From the NCBI RefSeq assembly GCF_004801305.1, contig NZ_SSOD01000022.1, positions 28,387-92,386 of the forward strand: DNA of 64,000 bases, in the 5' to 3' direction. The notes under the pieces were generated by a model. That model was not told the DNA's origin, searched no databases, and was given only the letters and a program-made list of their open reading frames with translations. Positions 31,429 through 41,477 of this stretch are shown here, piece after piece (within the stretch, counting starts at the first letter, position 1; each line of letters starts with the position of its first letter). The translations under genes were made by a program, and so were the position numbers. Source of the stretch: Pseudothauera rhizosphaerae (GTDB taxonomy: Bacteria > Pseudomonadota > Gammaproteobacteria > Burkholderiales > Rhodocyclaceae).

Positions 31429-33086
31429 CGCGCGGCTGCCCCTGCCCCATACTTCCTATCGAACTCGGCCGCACGCTGCGGATTTGCTTTGAGGGCAGCC
31501 ACTGCAGCCGTTGGAACTTGCGTGGAAGCCGCCGCCGGCTGCTCCACGAACTGCCCGGTCTGGTTGTTGAGCACCCTCGCCGGTACGTTCCGCATCGTGT
31601 TCGCGGCTTGGTCGAACTCCTGGCCGCCGGGGACGACGGTGAAGCGGTTCGGATTGGCCTGTCCAGACCACAAACGGATCTGCTCTGCGATGGCTGGACG
31701 ATCCGCCGGGGCGGCCTGATCGTACTGCTGCTGGAGTGCTTCTACTCGCTGCGCAGCGTTATTCTGGAAGCCGCGTGCGATGGCTTCGCTCAGTGCGCGC
31801 TGCTGATCCATCCCGAGGCGCTCGCGGTCCAGGCCGAGCCGCGCAGTCGCCTGCGCATCCTCCTGCTGGCCGCGGATCAGCCCTGCGGCCACCTGCCGGC
31901 CGGAACGGCTCGGGCCGGTGAGCATGTCGCGGAACATCTCCGTGGCCGTCTTCTGCCGCGAGAGGGCGCCGCCCTGGTTGAAGGTGATCCCGTCTCGGAT
32001 GGCCGTCATCTCGCCCCTGATCTGGTTCGCGCGGGCCATGCGCTGGTTGGCGAGGTTCAGGTCGATGCCGCCAGGAAGTCCACCACGCTCGGCAAAGGCG
32101 CGTGCAACCAGCCCGCCGCCGCTCGGCACGGTCGACACCCCAGGCCGCATGCCGCCCGCAACCCAGTCCGCCGTATCTTCCTGGTCGTTGGTGTAGATCG
32201 TGCGGCCGTCCGCCCCGGTCAGACGGGTGATGCCCGGCGCGCCGGAGACCGCGCGGGCGGCGAAGCCCTGGCCGGCCAGCCGGTCACCGGCCGTCAAGCC
32301 CTGGTTGGCGATGGTCGGACCGAAGGCTTCGCGCATGAAACTGCGCTGGGGACCGCCCGTCAGTCCGTATTCCTGGATGAGCGGAGTCATGTTCTTCAGC
32401 GCCCCGCTGTCCTGCAGGGCGCGCCGAACCAAGCCGCCACCTTGCGGTGCGTCGAAGCCGACATCGCGGTTCATGAAGCTCGTCGGCGGCTCGGCTGTTG
32501 GCTGCTGCCCGCCCAGGCGTACCGGCTCAGGGTTGCCGGTGAATGCGGTGCGCGCTGCAGTGGAGATGCCTTCAGCCACGGGCCGCGTGGCCTCGGTGAG
32601 CGCATTGGACGCCCCGGACGCAGCACGCCATGCATCACGCGCGGCACCCAGCGGCACGCCAGCCGCGCTGCGCAGGGTCTGCCCTGCCGCCGCACCAAGG
32701 CCGCCCGCCCGGTAGGCCCCGGAAATCTCACCCGGCGCACCCAGCACTGCCCGCTGCGTGTTCGGGATGGTGTTGCTCGCCCCCAGCGTGCTCATGAGCC
32801 CGCGCGCCACGTTGCCCAGTTCGCTGTTGGCGCTACCGTAGAGCCCGCCGGAGCGATTCGCGTTGACGCGGTTCATCGTCTCGCCGAAGGTCGGTGAGCG
32901 CTTCAGTGCCTGCGCGACGAGGCCGGTTCCGGCCGGCTGGCTCGTCCCGCCGGGCGGACGGGTAATACCGGAAGACGCCATCAGCGAACCACCGCCAGCT
33001 TGCGGCGGCCGAGAAAGCGCCTGCGCCACCAAGCCACGAGGCCGCAGCGGATCGGGTCTGAAGAGGTCGTCGTCGTTCGTTGCCAT
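31413..33086 (-). CDS. Internal virion/ejection-type protein with GLVAQAL repeats
   Basis: 557 aa, low complexity, Gly/Ala/Arg-rich and probably largely helical or disordered. Contains a repeated short motif: GLVAQAL at 18-24 and 55-61, and weaker copies GGLVRRAL and GGLVARAF further on. The start MATNDDDLFRP has an aaggag site. It overlaps the end of the opposite moron gene by 16 bp. Position before the polyvalent gene suggests an internal head or ejected protein. Confidence 0.7.
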   Translation of the reverse strand: MATNDDDLFRPDPLRPRGLVAQALSRPPQAGGGSLMASSGITRPPGGTSQPAGTGLVAQALKRSPTFGETMNRVNANRSGGLYGSANSELGNVARGLMSTLGASNTIPNTQRAVLGAPGEISGAYRAGGLGAAAGQTLRSAAGVPLGAARDAWRAASGASNALTEATRPVAEGISTAARTAFTGNPEPVRLGGQQPTAEPPTSFMNRDVGFDAPQGGGLVRRALQDSGALKNMTPLIQEYGLTGGPQRSFMREAFGPTIANQGLTAGDRLAGQGFAARAVSGAPGITRLTGADGRTIYTNDQEDTADWVAGGMRPGVSTVPSGGGLVARAFAERGGLPGGIDLNLANQRMARANQIRGEMTAIRDGITFNQGGALSRQKTATEMFRDMLTGPSRSGRQVAAGLIRGQQEDAQATARLGLDRERLGMDQQRALSEAIARGFQNNAAQRVEALQQQYDQAAPADRPAIAEQIRLWSGQANPNRFTVVPGGQEFDQAANTMRNVPARVLNNQTGQFVEQPAAASTQVPTAAVAALKANPQRAAEFDRKYGAGAAARYLAG

Positions 33087-33105
33087 GTTCCTTCTCCTTT
33101 GAAAA

Positions 33106-34080
33106 TCAGCTCGTCTCGCTCTGCACCGCCACTTGGGCGGAGGCGTGCACCGCGTTGAGGGCTGCCGCGGCTTGGTTGCCGGCCGCTTGCGCGGCATCCC
33201 CAAGTGTGCGCGTGCGTGCAGTGAGCCGGTTGCTGAACTCGTGCAAATCCGCCTTGGCAACATCCACCTTCTGGAGCGCGTTGAACTTGATCACGTCCCA
33301 GTCGATTTCCTGCAGCCGTACCCTGGTGTTGAAGAACCCATTCGCAGCAGAAATCAGCCGCGCTTGAGCGTCTGACGATGACGTAGCCAGCTTCTCTGCG
33401 ATCTGCGGTCCTAGCGCGATGATGCGCACGTAGTCGCCGGCTGCGGCGATGCCATTGGTCATGTAGTCGATGGCCTGCGCTACGGCGAAGCGCACGTTCT
33501 CTACCTCCATCCGTGCCGCCTCGATGGCGCGCGCACGGCTGGATTCCGCGTTTTGCTGCAGGGCGTTCTGCTGGTTCAGGCTGATCTGGTGTTGCAGAGC
33601 GCCCGACGGAAGGGGGAAACCGCGAGCGGCAAAGATGCCGATGATTTCTTCGCCAGAACGGTTCGTCTCGCGCAGCGTTCGCGCACACTCACGGTCCCAA
33701 ATCTGGTTTTCGATTTCCGGCTTGATGCCGGTCCCGCCGTTCGTGATGGCATTCGTCAGCCAAGATTGCGCCGCTGCGAGCGACCCGCCAGTCGGGAAAA
33801 ACTCGGAGAAGAAGTCCGAGAAGGCCGTCGTCAGGTCACTCACGATCTGGCTGCGCACCTCGTCGTACAGTTCCATGTCCAGCCCAGCGGCTTCCTCCGG
33901 GATCGTGACGTTGGGCTCCACGTCATCCGGTGTGAATGCGACGGGGGTGTAATTGATGCTCGCGGACCCACTGGACGCCGTGATGGCCTGTTCAGCGAAG
34001 TCCGTGAATTCTGCCGCCTTCTCTGCGGCCGTCGTCAGCGCCTGCTCGATGATGTCGGCGACGAAATCCTCTGCAGCCAT
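33106..34080 (-). CDS. Virion protein, alpha-helical, unknown
   Basis: 324 aa, rich in Ala and predicted helix/coiled coil (NQQNALQQNAESSRARAIEAAR, about residues 165-195). No named family recognised. Two bases separate its start from the preceding gene. Likely an internal or tail-associated structural protein. Confidence 0.7.
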   Translation of the reverse strand: MAAEDFVADIIEQALTTAAEKAAEFTDFAEQAITASSGSASINYTPVAFTPDDVEPNVTIPEEAAGLDMELYDEVRSQIVSDLTTAFSDFFSEFFPTGGSLAAAQSWLTNAITNGGTGIKPEIENQIWDRECARTLRETNRSGEEIIGIFAARGFPLPSGALQHQISLNQQNALQQNAESSRARAIEAARMEVENVRFAVAQAIDYMTNGIAAAGDYVRIIALGPQIAEKLATSSSDAQARLISAANGFFNTRVRLQEIDWDVIKFNALQKVDVAKADLHEFSNRLTARTRTLGDAAQAAGNQAAAALNAVHASAQVAVQSETS

Positions 34081-34082
34081 GC

Positions 34083-34535
34083 TCAAATCCTCCTGCTGAG
34101 CGGGACGACGACCCACTCGACGGTTGCCAACTCCGCGTCGTCGCCGTCCTCGCTGTAGATTTCAAAATCCATCCAGTTGGCCCGGATGCCACGACCAATA
34201 TCCACGCGCTGCGCCTGCAGTTGCTCACTCCAGCCGCGCGCCGCGTAGGTATATTCCTGCTCGCCGACAATGACCTTGAGCATGATCTTGCCGGTCGATG
34301 TCGTGCCCAAGTAGGCGTTGGTCACGGACTTCATGGCCGTGGTGCCGAAGTCCTGTTTCCCCAGCCGGATCGACCACGCGATGGGATCCCCGTCATCCGT
34401 GTCGCCATCCAAGCGCCAGATGCCTTCATCGTCGGCGCCGTAGGCAACCCCGTCGATCACAGCGAAGCTGTTGAAGTCGAATCCGGTGTAGCGCGTGAGC
34501 CCTCCCGTATCGACGTTGAGCACCCATGTATCCAT
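34083..34535 (-). CDS. Phage structural protein, unknown (beta-rich)
   Basis: 150 aa, opens MDTWVLNVDTGG and is beta-strand rich (TGFDFNSFAVIDGVAYGADDEGIW resembles one propeller blade). It ends directly before the 324-aa gene. Family not recognised; probably a tail component. Confidence 0.65.
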   Translation of the reverse strand: MDTWVLNVDTGGLTRYTGFDFNSFAVIDGVAYGADDEGIWRLDGDTDDGDPIAWSIRLGKQDFGTTAMKSVTNAYLGTTSTGKIMLKVIVGEQEYTYAARGWSEQLQAQRVDIGRGIRANWMDFEIYSEDGDDAELATVEWVVVPLSRRI

Positions 34536-34536
34536 G

Positions 34537-36882
34537 TCAGGCCCACCCAACGAAACGCGAGCCCACGACGGACTCAGGATTTTTCAGCGGACCGGTCCCG
34601 ACGTAGCGTCCATCCACGCTGCCGGAGAATGAAATGCCGGCGTGGTAGTAGGGATCGGTCTTCATGATGTTGAACAACGCCGAGTAGGAAATTTCGGCCA
34701 GCGGCGCACCGCCTATCGCATCCTCAGCCTGCGAGGTCCATACGTCAGTCAGAATATCCGGGTCCAGGTCGCGGGGCTCGGCGTCCAGCACCACCGTTGG
34801 GTCCGGCATGCCGGACGGCTGCCAGCCCTGGACTTTCTCGCTGACCTGGCGCCAGGGCGTAATCGCACCGATGGGCTGGTCAACGCCGTGGTCGGACGAA
34901 TAGGCACGGTAGGTGTGCTGGGTCACCCAGCCGTAGTACGTCTCGACGCGGTGCGACCAGTCCGTCATCTCGTCCAAGTATTCGCGCTCGGAGAGATACA
35001 CGGCTTCCGCGTCGCCGGTCGGGATCGCCATCGTCCAGCCGGCGTAGCGCCAACCGGTCGCTGAGTGCGATATGAATGCACCGGTTCCGCGAGAGCCGCC
35101 GCTGATATTGATCGTGGGGGGGAACAGGCCGCCCGCCCCCGGCAACTGCGCGGCGGCATCAATCAGATCCTGATAGCCGGGGGCGGATGTGTGGTTCTCA
35201 TAGGTAAAATCGACATATTGCGTGACGATCACAGCCGGGCCGTTCCACGTGTATCCAGACACATTCGACACGTCGAGCCGATGCCAGGCATGAACCCCGT
35301 AGCGGGACCGGCCTCCGAACACGGTATCCCGGTGCGCCAGCGTCATCGAATAGCCTTGATATTCCTCAGTGAGTTCCGCGGTCCATCCGGCATCGGCCAG
35401 GTAGTAGCCGTATGAATACCGTTGCCACAAATTCATGTCGAAGCCGCTGTTGTAGATCAGTCCGGTGTCCGACTGCTCGCGGATCGGGTTTCCAACCGTC
35501 GCCCCGCTGTCCGACCGGCTGATCGTGACCAACTCGAATTCGTCATCCACGTAATACCCGTAGAGCGGCGCATCGCTGAAGTTCGGAATGCTGCGCAGTC
35601 CTGACTGTTCGGCCCTCACGGAGTACAGCGTCAGCGCTCCACCGGTCTCATCCTCCGGCACGAGGATGTTGTGCGAGCCCCAACCGTCCATCCACTCCGT
35701 GTAGCCGGTCGCCGATCCACTGACCGATAGCCAGGCCGGAGACGGAGATTCCTCGGCAACCGGGGAGTAGCCGAACTGCAGCGTGACAACGCTGGACTTG
35801 ATGTGCTTGTCGCTGGGCCAGCCATCCTTCGCTACCAGCACGACCTTGGCCTCGGAGCCATCAGGATTGAACTTCCAGCCGTAGGCCAGCGCACCGCCGA
35901 TGCGCTCCGGGTCGTAGGTGCCAATGGTGACCTTGGCGGCCAGGTCGATCCGGCTGTGCGCGAACATGTAGGACTCGATTTTCCGACGCGTGTCCTCGCT
36001 CACAACCGCCGCCACCGTAATGGTACGGTAAGCCCGGTGCAGCGCACGGCCCACGGCACCCTGCCCGACCACCGGATACGCGTCCACCATGAACGCGGTG
36101 CCGGACGGCTGCCGGATGTCGAGCAGCCAGTAGCGATGATCCGGTGAGCGGAATATGCCTGGCGACCTGTGCGACCAATATCCGGCCTGCCACTGCGTTT
36201 CGACGCCCGGCTGCGAGTACAGCAGCACCGGCTGTGTGCCGACGATATCAACGATCCACGGCCATGTGCTGCGGGCCTGTCTGGCACCCCACTGGGCTTG
36301 GATGAAACGGCGCATCAACCCAGTCCAGAGGCTGGCCGGGAAATACCCCGCGCACAGCTTCTTCATCACCGTCATGACCTCGGCCGCGTCCCGTCTGTCG
36401 GCGTCAACCACTGGATCGTCGCTGCGAGGGTATCCGATGGCGAGCGAATCCATCCCCTCCGTGAGCGGCCGGCGTGCGCGCTGCGCACCGGTTTCTGCCC
36501 CCATCTTCGGGTGCCGACGGGTTAATCCGCCGTTCATGCGAATGCCGCACACCTCGCCCAGCCACGGGGCCGCATCCATCGTGTGCGGGTCGGCAGGCGG
36601 GTTGTTGTATGGGATGTCGCCAAAGTGCCACGTTGCAGGGTACGCACGATCCGGGTTCAGCGGGCCGGGGAATGTCCAAGACAACGTGCCGGATTCCATG
36701 TAGATCGGCGCGTCCTGTCGGCCGGACTTCACCTCTGCGAGCCGGTCCATCACATTGGCCTCGACCCCATCCGCGGTGTGCGCGGAAAGCCACGGCACGC
36801 CGGTACGCTGCAGCGCACGAACCAGCGCTTCGCCAACGGCGGACGAGTTGTGCCAGAGCTTCGGATATGGGGGGTAGCTCAT
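34537..36882 (-). CDS. Large virion/tail protein, unknown
   Basis: 781 aa, rich in Trp, Tyr and Gly with repeated beta-type segments, typical of tail or receptor-binding proteins. Opens MSYPPYPKLWHNSS; its ATG overlaps the previous stop (ATGA). No catalytic motif identified. Confidence 0.7.
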   Translation of the reverse strand: MSYPPYPKLWHNSSAVGEALVRALQRTGVPWLSAHTADGVEANVMDRLAEVKSGRQDAPIYMESGTLSWTFPGPLNPDRAYPATWHFGDIPYNNPPADPHTMDAAPWLGEVCGIRMNGGLTRRHPKMGAETGAQRARRPLTEGMDSLAIGYPRSDDPVVDADRRDAAEVMTVMKKLCAGYFPASLWTGLMRRFIQAQWGARQARSTWPWIVDIVGTQPVLLYSQPGVETQWQAGYWSHRSPGIFRSPDHRYWLLDIRQPSGTAFMVDAYPVVGQGAVGRALHRAYRTITVAAVVSEDTRRKIESYMFAHSRIDLAAKVTIGTYDPERIGGALAYGWKFNPDGSEAKVVLVAKDGWPSDKHIKSSVVTLQFGYSPVAEESPSPAWLSVSGSATGYTEWMDGWGSHNILVPEDETGGALTLYSVRAEQSGLRSIPNFSDAPLYGYYVDDEFELVTISRSDSGATVGNPIREQSDTGLIYNSGFDMNLWQRYSYGYYLADAGWTAELTEEYQGYSMTLAHRDTVFGGRSRYGVHAWHRLDVSNVSGYTWNGPAVIVTQYVDFTYENHTSAPGYQDLIDAAAQLPGAGGLFPPTINISGGSRGTGAFISHSATGWRYAGWTMAIPTGDAEAVYLSEREYLDEMTDWSHRVETYYGWVTQHTYRAYSSDHGVDQPIGAITPWRQVSEKVQGWQPSGMPDPTVVLDAEPRDLDPDILTDVWTSQAEDAIGGAPLAEISYSALFNIMKTDPYYHAGISFSGSVDGRYVGTGPLKNPESVVGSRFVGWA

Positions 36883-38033
36883 GCCAGCGTGACGATCAAC
36901 TGCCGGATACCGTCCTGCGCACGGTAGAGGGCCGCACCGCGCTCGGACTCGATTGCCAACTCCATTCGGTCTTCCTGCACGTTCTTCGCTCCTCCATCCT
37001 TGCTGGCGGCGACAAGGCCCTTCGTCGAGCACCACCATAAGGCACCTGTGCGCGGATCATCGAGGTGCGTGCCTTCGATGGCGCCGTAGGGCAGCGGCTG
37101 GTAAACCTGCGGCGCGGCCTCCACGTCTCCGCCAGGTAGCCAGTAGGTGCGATCCGCCACGACATAGACCCCTGCCTCGCAAGGCGCCACGATGCTGATG
37201 CGCGCAGGGAACGGGATGTATCCGCGCGCTGGGTTGTGCAGGCCCGGCGCGAAGGGCTCCGAGTAGTAGAGGATGTTGTCGCGCGCAACCAGCAGCCGGC
37301 CGGAGTGCCAGCGCACAATGTGTCCGGCAGGCAGGGGGCACAGGCCCAACGTTGCAGGCTGCCGCCCCACCGTGTCGGGGAGGTCATCCACCGTGCCGCT
37401 GCTACCGTGCAGGAAGAGCAGATCGCCGTTCGTGCTGGACACATAGACACGGGCACTGACCGGCAGGCCGGTAACGGTGATGAGGCCATTGGCCGGCACG
37501 GTCACTTGTACCGGCCAGGTCAGGCCGGATTCCTCTCCGGCAGCATTCACGGCGCTGACCGCGACCATGTATAGCCCCGCCGGCAGGCTACCGCCCGTCG
37601 AAGGGGTGACCGTCGGCGCGGCAGGCGTCGTCACGCCGATGGTTTCTGACACCGTGCGGATGCGCTCCAGTATCTCGCCGTCCGACCAGTACACCGCCCC
37701 GTCCGGCCCGAGGCAGTACGACACGGACAGCCCCGGCGTGAGGCCGGCGCGCACAGCAGCGCTTGGGAACCGGTACAGCGTGCCGCCGTCCGCGTAGTAC
37801 GCGGTCACGCCGTCGCCGGACCACAGGCTGCGACAACCCGTTGCGGCCTCAACGGTGCGCGTACCCCTGCCCGATCTACGGCGGAGCGTGCCGACGTTGG
37901 TCAGATCAACATTGACCGCATCGCGCAGGTAGTCTCCCGCGTGCCGGCCGCCGTCGGACACGCCCAGCGAATAGTCGGGCCGGCGGGTGTCGATGCCGAG
38001 GAACGGGCCGGAGCGGACGGTTTTAGCAGCCAT
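36879..38033 (-). CDS. Beta-propeller tail/head-closure protein with Fn3-like insert
   Basis: 384 aa. The start (DAVNVDLTNVGTLRRRSG near residue 38) resembles T7 gp12/P22 gp10-type tail proteins, which open with a similar AVNVDL block. Residues ~145-200 form an Fn3-like insert (LPAGLYMVAVSAVNAAGEESG). Remaining repeats look like propeller blades. Confidence 0.6.
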   Translation of the reverse strand: MAAKTVRSGPFLGIDTRRPDYSLGVSDGGRHAGDYLRDAVNVDLTNVGTLRRRSGRGTRTVEAATGCRSLWSGDGVTAYYADGGTLYRFPSAAVRAGLTPGLSVSYCLGPDGAVYWSDGEILERIRTVSETIGVTTPAAPTVTPSTGGSLPAGLYMVAVSAVNAAGEESGLTWPVQVTVPANGLITVTGLPVSARVYVSSTNGDLLFLHGSSGTVDDLPDTVGRQPATLGLCPLPAGHIVRWHSGRLLVARDNILYYSEPFAPGLHNPARGYIPFPARISIVAPCEAGVYVVADRTYWLPGGDVEAAPQVYQPLPYGAIEGTHLDDPRTGALWWCSTKGLVAASKDGGAKNVQEDRMELAIESERGAALYRAQDGIRQLIVTLA

Positions 38034-38041
38034 GCTTTTTC

Positions 38042-40345
38042 TCAGGTCGGCGGCACGCGCACATGCGTGCTCTTGCTCTGCACCCGCGCCAGCGCCTCAT
38101 CGCGGTAAATCCGCACCGTGGCTTCGTCGCGTGGCACGCGCACATAGACGCTGGCTCGCAGCAACGCGAACGGGTGATGCACCGCGGGGCGATAGCCGCG
38201 GAACACGACGTGGCCGGCGCTGGGGCGCAGCGTGAGCGGCTGCGTCTTGCCGGGTGCGTGGCCGGTCAGCACGAGATGTCCAGCGCTGTGGCGGATGGTG
38301 TTCGGAATGGTGGGGGGGTGACCGGTCAGCAGGATGTGTCCGGTGCCTGGATGCACGGCCTGCGGGGCCACGATAGCGGGAGCGTGCCCGGTCACGATGA
38401 TATGCCCCGTATCGGGGCGAACGCGGACCGGGTACTGAACGGCCGTAGCGTGGCCGGTCAGCAGTATGTGACTTGTTTCGGGGCGGATAATATTATTGAT
38501 GACCGGGGAGTGTCCGCGGAACAGTGCCCGACCGGTTCCGGGCTGCAGGATGCGCGGTTGCAGTACCTGCGGAGCGTGTCCCGTGATTTCGATGTGCCCC
38601 GCCCCCGGAGACACCACGCCGGTGCTCATACCCGGGCGGTATCCGGTCACGACGATATGCCCCGTGCCAGACACAATCGAGGTGCCTTCCTGCGGCGCGA
38701 TGGTCTTGTAAGGATGGGTGTTCTCAAGCGCCCAAGCGATGTCCCATTTGTGGGCGAGATAGCCCTCAATGCGTTGCCGCGTCGCTTCGTCCGCGACGTA
38801 ATCCAGAATGACGATTTCTGCGATGCCGCCAGCAAACTGACGCGATGTGGACGTGTTCTCGCCGCCAATGGTGACATCAGCCAGCGCCGTCCAGCCGGCG
38901 AACGATGTGTCGGGCGTTCCGGCCACGCCGTTGCTGTAGGCCACACCTTCGGAGTACGTGGCGAGCACTGCGGCCTGCATGTACCGGCCACGCCACCCCA
39001 CTGCAGAATTGGCCTGCGCGCTCGAACTCGCGACTATGAACGCGATGAGGCCGTTCGAGTTCGTTTGATACAGCGCGAAATGCCCTGTGCCGGGCGAACC
39101 GGCCCCGCCCGTGCCACTCGACATGATGGTCTGCAGATCGGAGGCGGTGCCGTTGCCATTGAATACGAGGAAAATTGAGCACGCATCGGCAGGCAGCGCC
39201 GGCATGACCAGTTTCCTGTCGCCGGGAAACCATACCGCGTCGCGGCCGTCCTGATCCGCAGTTAACCGCAACGGCAGCATGGCGCCGTTAGGCTGTATGG
39301 CGTGCCGATTGTTGCCGCTCCTATCGATCCATTGGCAAACTTCGCCCAGCCCGCTCAATCGTAGAGACCACGACGCACCAGCGTCGGCGCTACGCGCCAG
39401 ACGCGCCCCCGCCGAGGTGCCGCCGATCCATGTGCCGGCGTCGCTGGCTGCAATCAAGTAAACGGGCAACGCCGCGAAGATTGTGCCGGCCGCGCTCCAC
39501 GATGCGCCGTTGTCAGTGCTGCGCGACGTCGTTCCAGCCAGGCTCCCGGCGACCCAATTCCCCGCGCCGTCGGTCGCCATGCCGAAGCAGTCGTTCGACG
39601 CGAGGGCGCTGGTGACATTCGACCAAGACGCCCCGTTGTTTGTGCTGCGCCTGAAGTTCGTGTTCGTGTTGCCGCCGAACACCCACACCCCAGCCCGATT
39701 CGTCGCCATGGCATTGATGGATTGTGACACCCCGGACGTGACAGATGACCACGACACACCGTTATCGGTGCTGCGACGCAGCGCTCCAGCGGCATTTCCG
39801 GCACACCACACCCCGGCCCGGTCGGTGTCCAGGGCGAAGATGTGGTTGCTGTCAAACCCGCTGGGGACGGTCGTGAACGTGACGCCATTGTCGGTGCTGC
39901 GGGACATCTGACCGCTTTCGCCAACGATGACCCACACGCCTGCGCGGTCGGTCTGAACCGCACGGATACCGCCCGTCGAGAATCCGCTCGTAACCGGGCT
40001 CCAGGTCTCCCCGTCATCGGCACTGCGGAAGAGTTGCTGCTGTGTTCCTCCTGCAAGCCAGGTGCCGGCGCCGTCCGATGCTACCGCTAAGCAGTAACTG
40101 TTATTGGTAGTCGCGAATGTCTCTGCGATCTGCGTCCAGGTGAGGCCGTCGTCTGTACTCCGGTAAAGCGCCCCATACCGTCCACCGGCGATCCACGTGC
40201 CAGCATCGTCAGATGCCGCGGCGCGAAACTGGGCGGTGTTGCTCAGCCCAAGACCAGGCGTCAGTTCCGGCAGGATCGTGCTTTCGTCGGCCGCATCCAG
40301 CCAGCAGTGCGGCGGCGCGTCGAGGAGTTCCGGGGTCCAGAGCAT
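38042..40345 (-). CDS. Fibre-like protein: Asp-box propeller, lectin-like domain, TGH repeats
   Basis: 767 aa. Residues ~50-345 hold seven Asp-box (BNR) motifs of the form S-T/A-D-x-G-x-T/S-W (STDDGLTW, SADDGETW, STDNGVSW and so on), predicting a sialidase-type propeller. About 350-545 is a LamG/ConA-like lectin domain ending in AHKWDIAW and HPYK. About 560-735 has eight ~22-residue repeats around PGTGHIxxTGHAP. This suits a sugar-binding tail fibre or adhesin. Confidence 0.75.
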   Translation of the reverse strand: MLWTPELLDAPPHCWLDAADESTILPELTPGLGLSNTAQFRAAASDDAGTWIAGGRYGALYRSTDDGLTWTQIAETFATTNNSYCLAVASDGAGTWLAGGTQQQLFRSADDGETWSPVTSGFSTGGIRAVQTDRAGVWVIVGESGQMSRSTDNGVTFTTVPSGFDSNHIFALDTDRAGVWCAGNAAGALRRSTDNGVSWSSVTSGVSQSINAMATNRAGVWVFGGNTNTNFRRSTNNGASWSNVTSALASNDCFGMATDGAGNWVAGSLAGTTSRSTDNGASWSAAGTIFAALPVYLIAASDAGTWIGGTSAGARLARSADAGASWSLRLSGLGEVCQWIDRSGNNRHAIQPNGAMLPLRLTADQDGRDAVWFPGDRKLVMPALPADACSIFLVFNGNGTASDLQTIMSSGTGGAGSPGTGHFALYQTNSNGLIAFIVASSSAQANSAVGWRGRYMQAAVLATYSEGVAYSNGVAGTPDTSFAGWTALADVTIGGENTSTSRQFAGGIAEIVILDYVADEATRQRIEGYLAHKWDIAWALENTHPYKTIAPQEGTSIVSGTGHIVVTGYRPGMSTGVVSPGAGHIEITGHAPQVLQPRILQPGTGRALFRGHSPVINNIIRPETSHILLTGHATAVQYPVRVRPDTGHIIVTGHAPAIVAPQAVHPGTGHILLTGHPPTIPNTIRHSAGHLVLTGHAPGKTQPLTLRPSAGHVVFRGYRPAVHHPFALLRASVYVRVPRDEATVRIYRDEALARVQSKSTHVRVPPT

Positions 40346-40362
40346 TGCCGGTCAGACCTGCA

Positions 40363-40824
40363 TCACACCCGCTTCACGTCGAACCATCCGCCCGACGGCA
40401 CTTCGAGTTGCAGCGGATTGCCGTCGGCCGTGGCCGGCGAGTCGGCGGGCGTGGCGTCCGCAATGATGTAGCCGATCAGCGGGTCGGTCTTCCCCCACAG
40501 CGAACCGGACACGCGCAGCACGGCGTAGCGCCACGCCGGAATCGCGCCGCCGTCGGCATTCCACTGCACGTTGTCGCTGGTGAGTTTCCAGCCGTTCGTG
40601 ATCGCCGTCACAGCCACGTTGGTGAGCGTGGCCCCTCCCGCGGTGTAGCCGTTCGCTGTGGTCAGCTCGTTGTCGATGTCGGCATACACGGCGTCACCGC
40701 TGGTGCCGTCGTCCGGCGTATAGCTCGACGTGTGCAGGGTCATCTTCAGGGTCGCGCCCACCAGGTCGTTCAGACGGATGTCGTCCAGGTTGGCGGCGTA
40801 GAGGATTAGATCGGATGCGGCCAT
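40363..40824 (-). CDS. Phage virion protein, unknown
   Basis: 153 aa, beta-rich. Blocks VGATLKMTLHTSSYTPD and LTSDNVQWNADGGAIPAWRYAVL recur in many phage genomes next to fibre genes (from memory), with no assigned function. Confidence 0.7.
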   Translation of the reverse strand: MAASDLILYAANLDDIRLNDLVGATLKMTLHTSSYTPDDGTSGDAVYADIDNELTTANGYTAGGATLTNVAVTAITNGWKLTSDNVQWNADGGAIPAWRYAVLRVSGSLWGKTDPLIGYIIADATPADSPATADGNPLQLEVPSGGWFDVKRV

Positions 40825-40850
40825 GGTGTTTGGCTCCTTGATTCGTCAGG

Positions 40851-41477
40851 TCAGGCGTGGGAGGTCGTGTTTTCGGTAGTCACGGTGATGGTGGAATCCG
40901 ACGAGCAGATGCGCAGCACCGTGCCATCTGGCTCGACGAGCTCAGCGTCGAACACGCCCTTCGTCCAACTCAGCTCCGCGGATTGCTCAGCAGTGAGGCG
41001 CAGCCACAGGCAGTCATTCGCTGCGTCAAGTCCTAGTGTTCCCTCGTCTGTGCTGAACGAGGCCAGCAGATCGCCGCCCACTCGGTTGCGCACGTCCATC
41101 CGTGCGCTGTCATAGAGCGCAAGATTCACGGGCAGGTAGTACGCGAGCTGACCTCCGGAGACGTAGGGTTTGAAGCCCGCGCCATTGACCGCGTTGAACG
41201 CCACGGTACTTGTGTCGAGCCGTGTCGTCCGGCGGAAATCGCTATCCCGCGGCGGGTTGTTTGCGGCGTTCAACTCGACCGGGCCTTTCACGTTCATGAC
41301 GGCCGCGCGCCACCCGTCCGGGATGCCATGGCCAGACGCGACGATCTGTACCGGCGCGCTCTGCAGCACGTCGTTAATAGTGGCGTAGGCCAAGGTGTCG
41401 GATTCGATACGGATGGGCAGCGCGACTGTCGCGCCGCGGATGATGCACAGGTCGAGTTTTTGGAGCTTGCAGCTCAC
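40851..41477 (-). CDS. Phage protein, unknown
   Basis: 208 aa from a GTG overlapping the stop of the upstream 73-codon gene (GTGA). Opens VSCKLQKLDLCIIRGATVALPIRIES, beta-rich; resembles phage baseplate or fibre-base proteins in composition only. An ATG at 41522 is an alternative start. Confidence 0.65.
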   Translation of the reverse strand: MSCKLQKLDLCIIRGATVALPIRIESDTLAYATINDVLQSAPVQIVASGHGIPDGWRAAVMNVKGPVELNAANNPPRDSDFRRTTRLDTSTVAFNAVNGAGFKPYVSGGQLAYYLPVNLALYDSARMDVRNRVGGDLLASFSTDEGTLGLDAANDCLWLRLTAEQSAELSWTKGVFDAELVEPDGTVLRICSSDSTITVTTENTTSHA

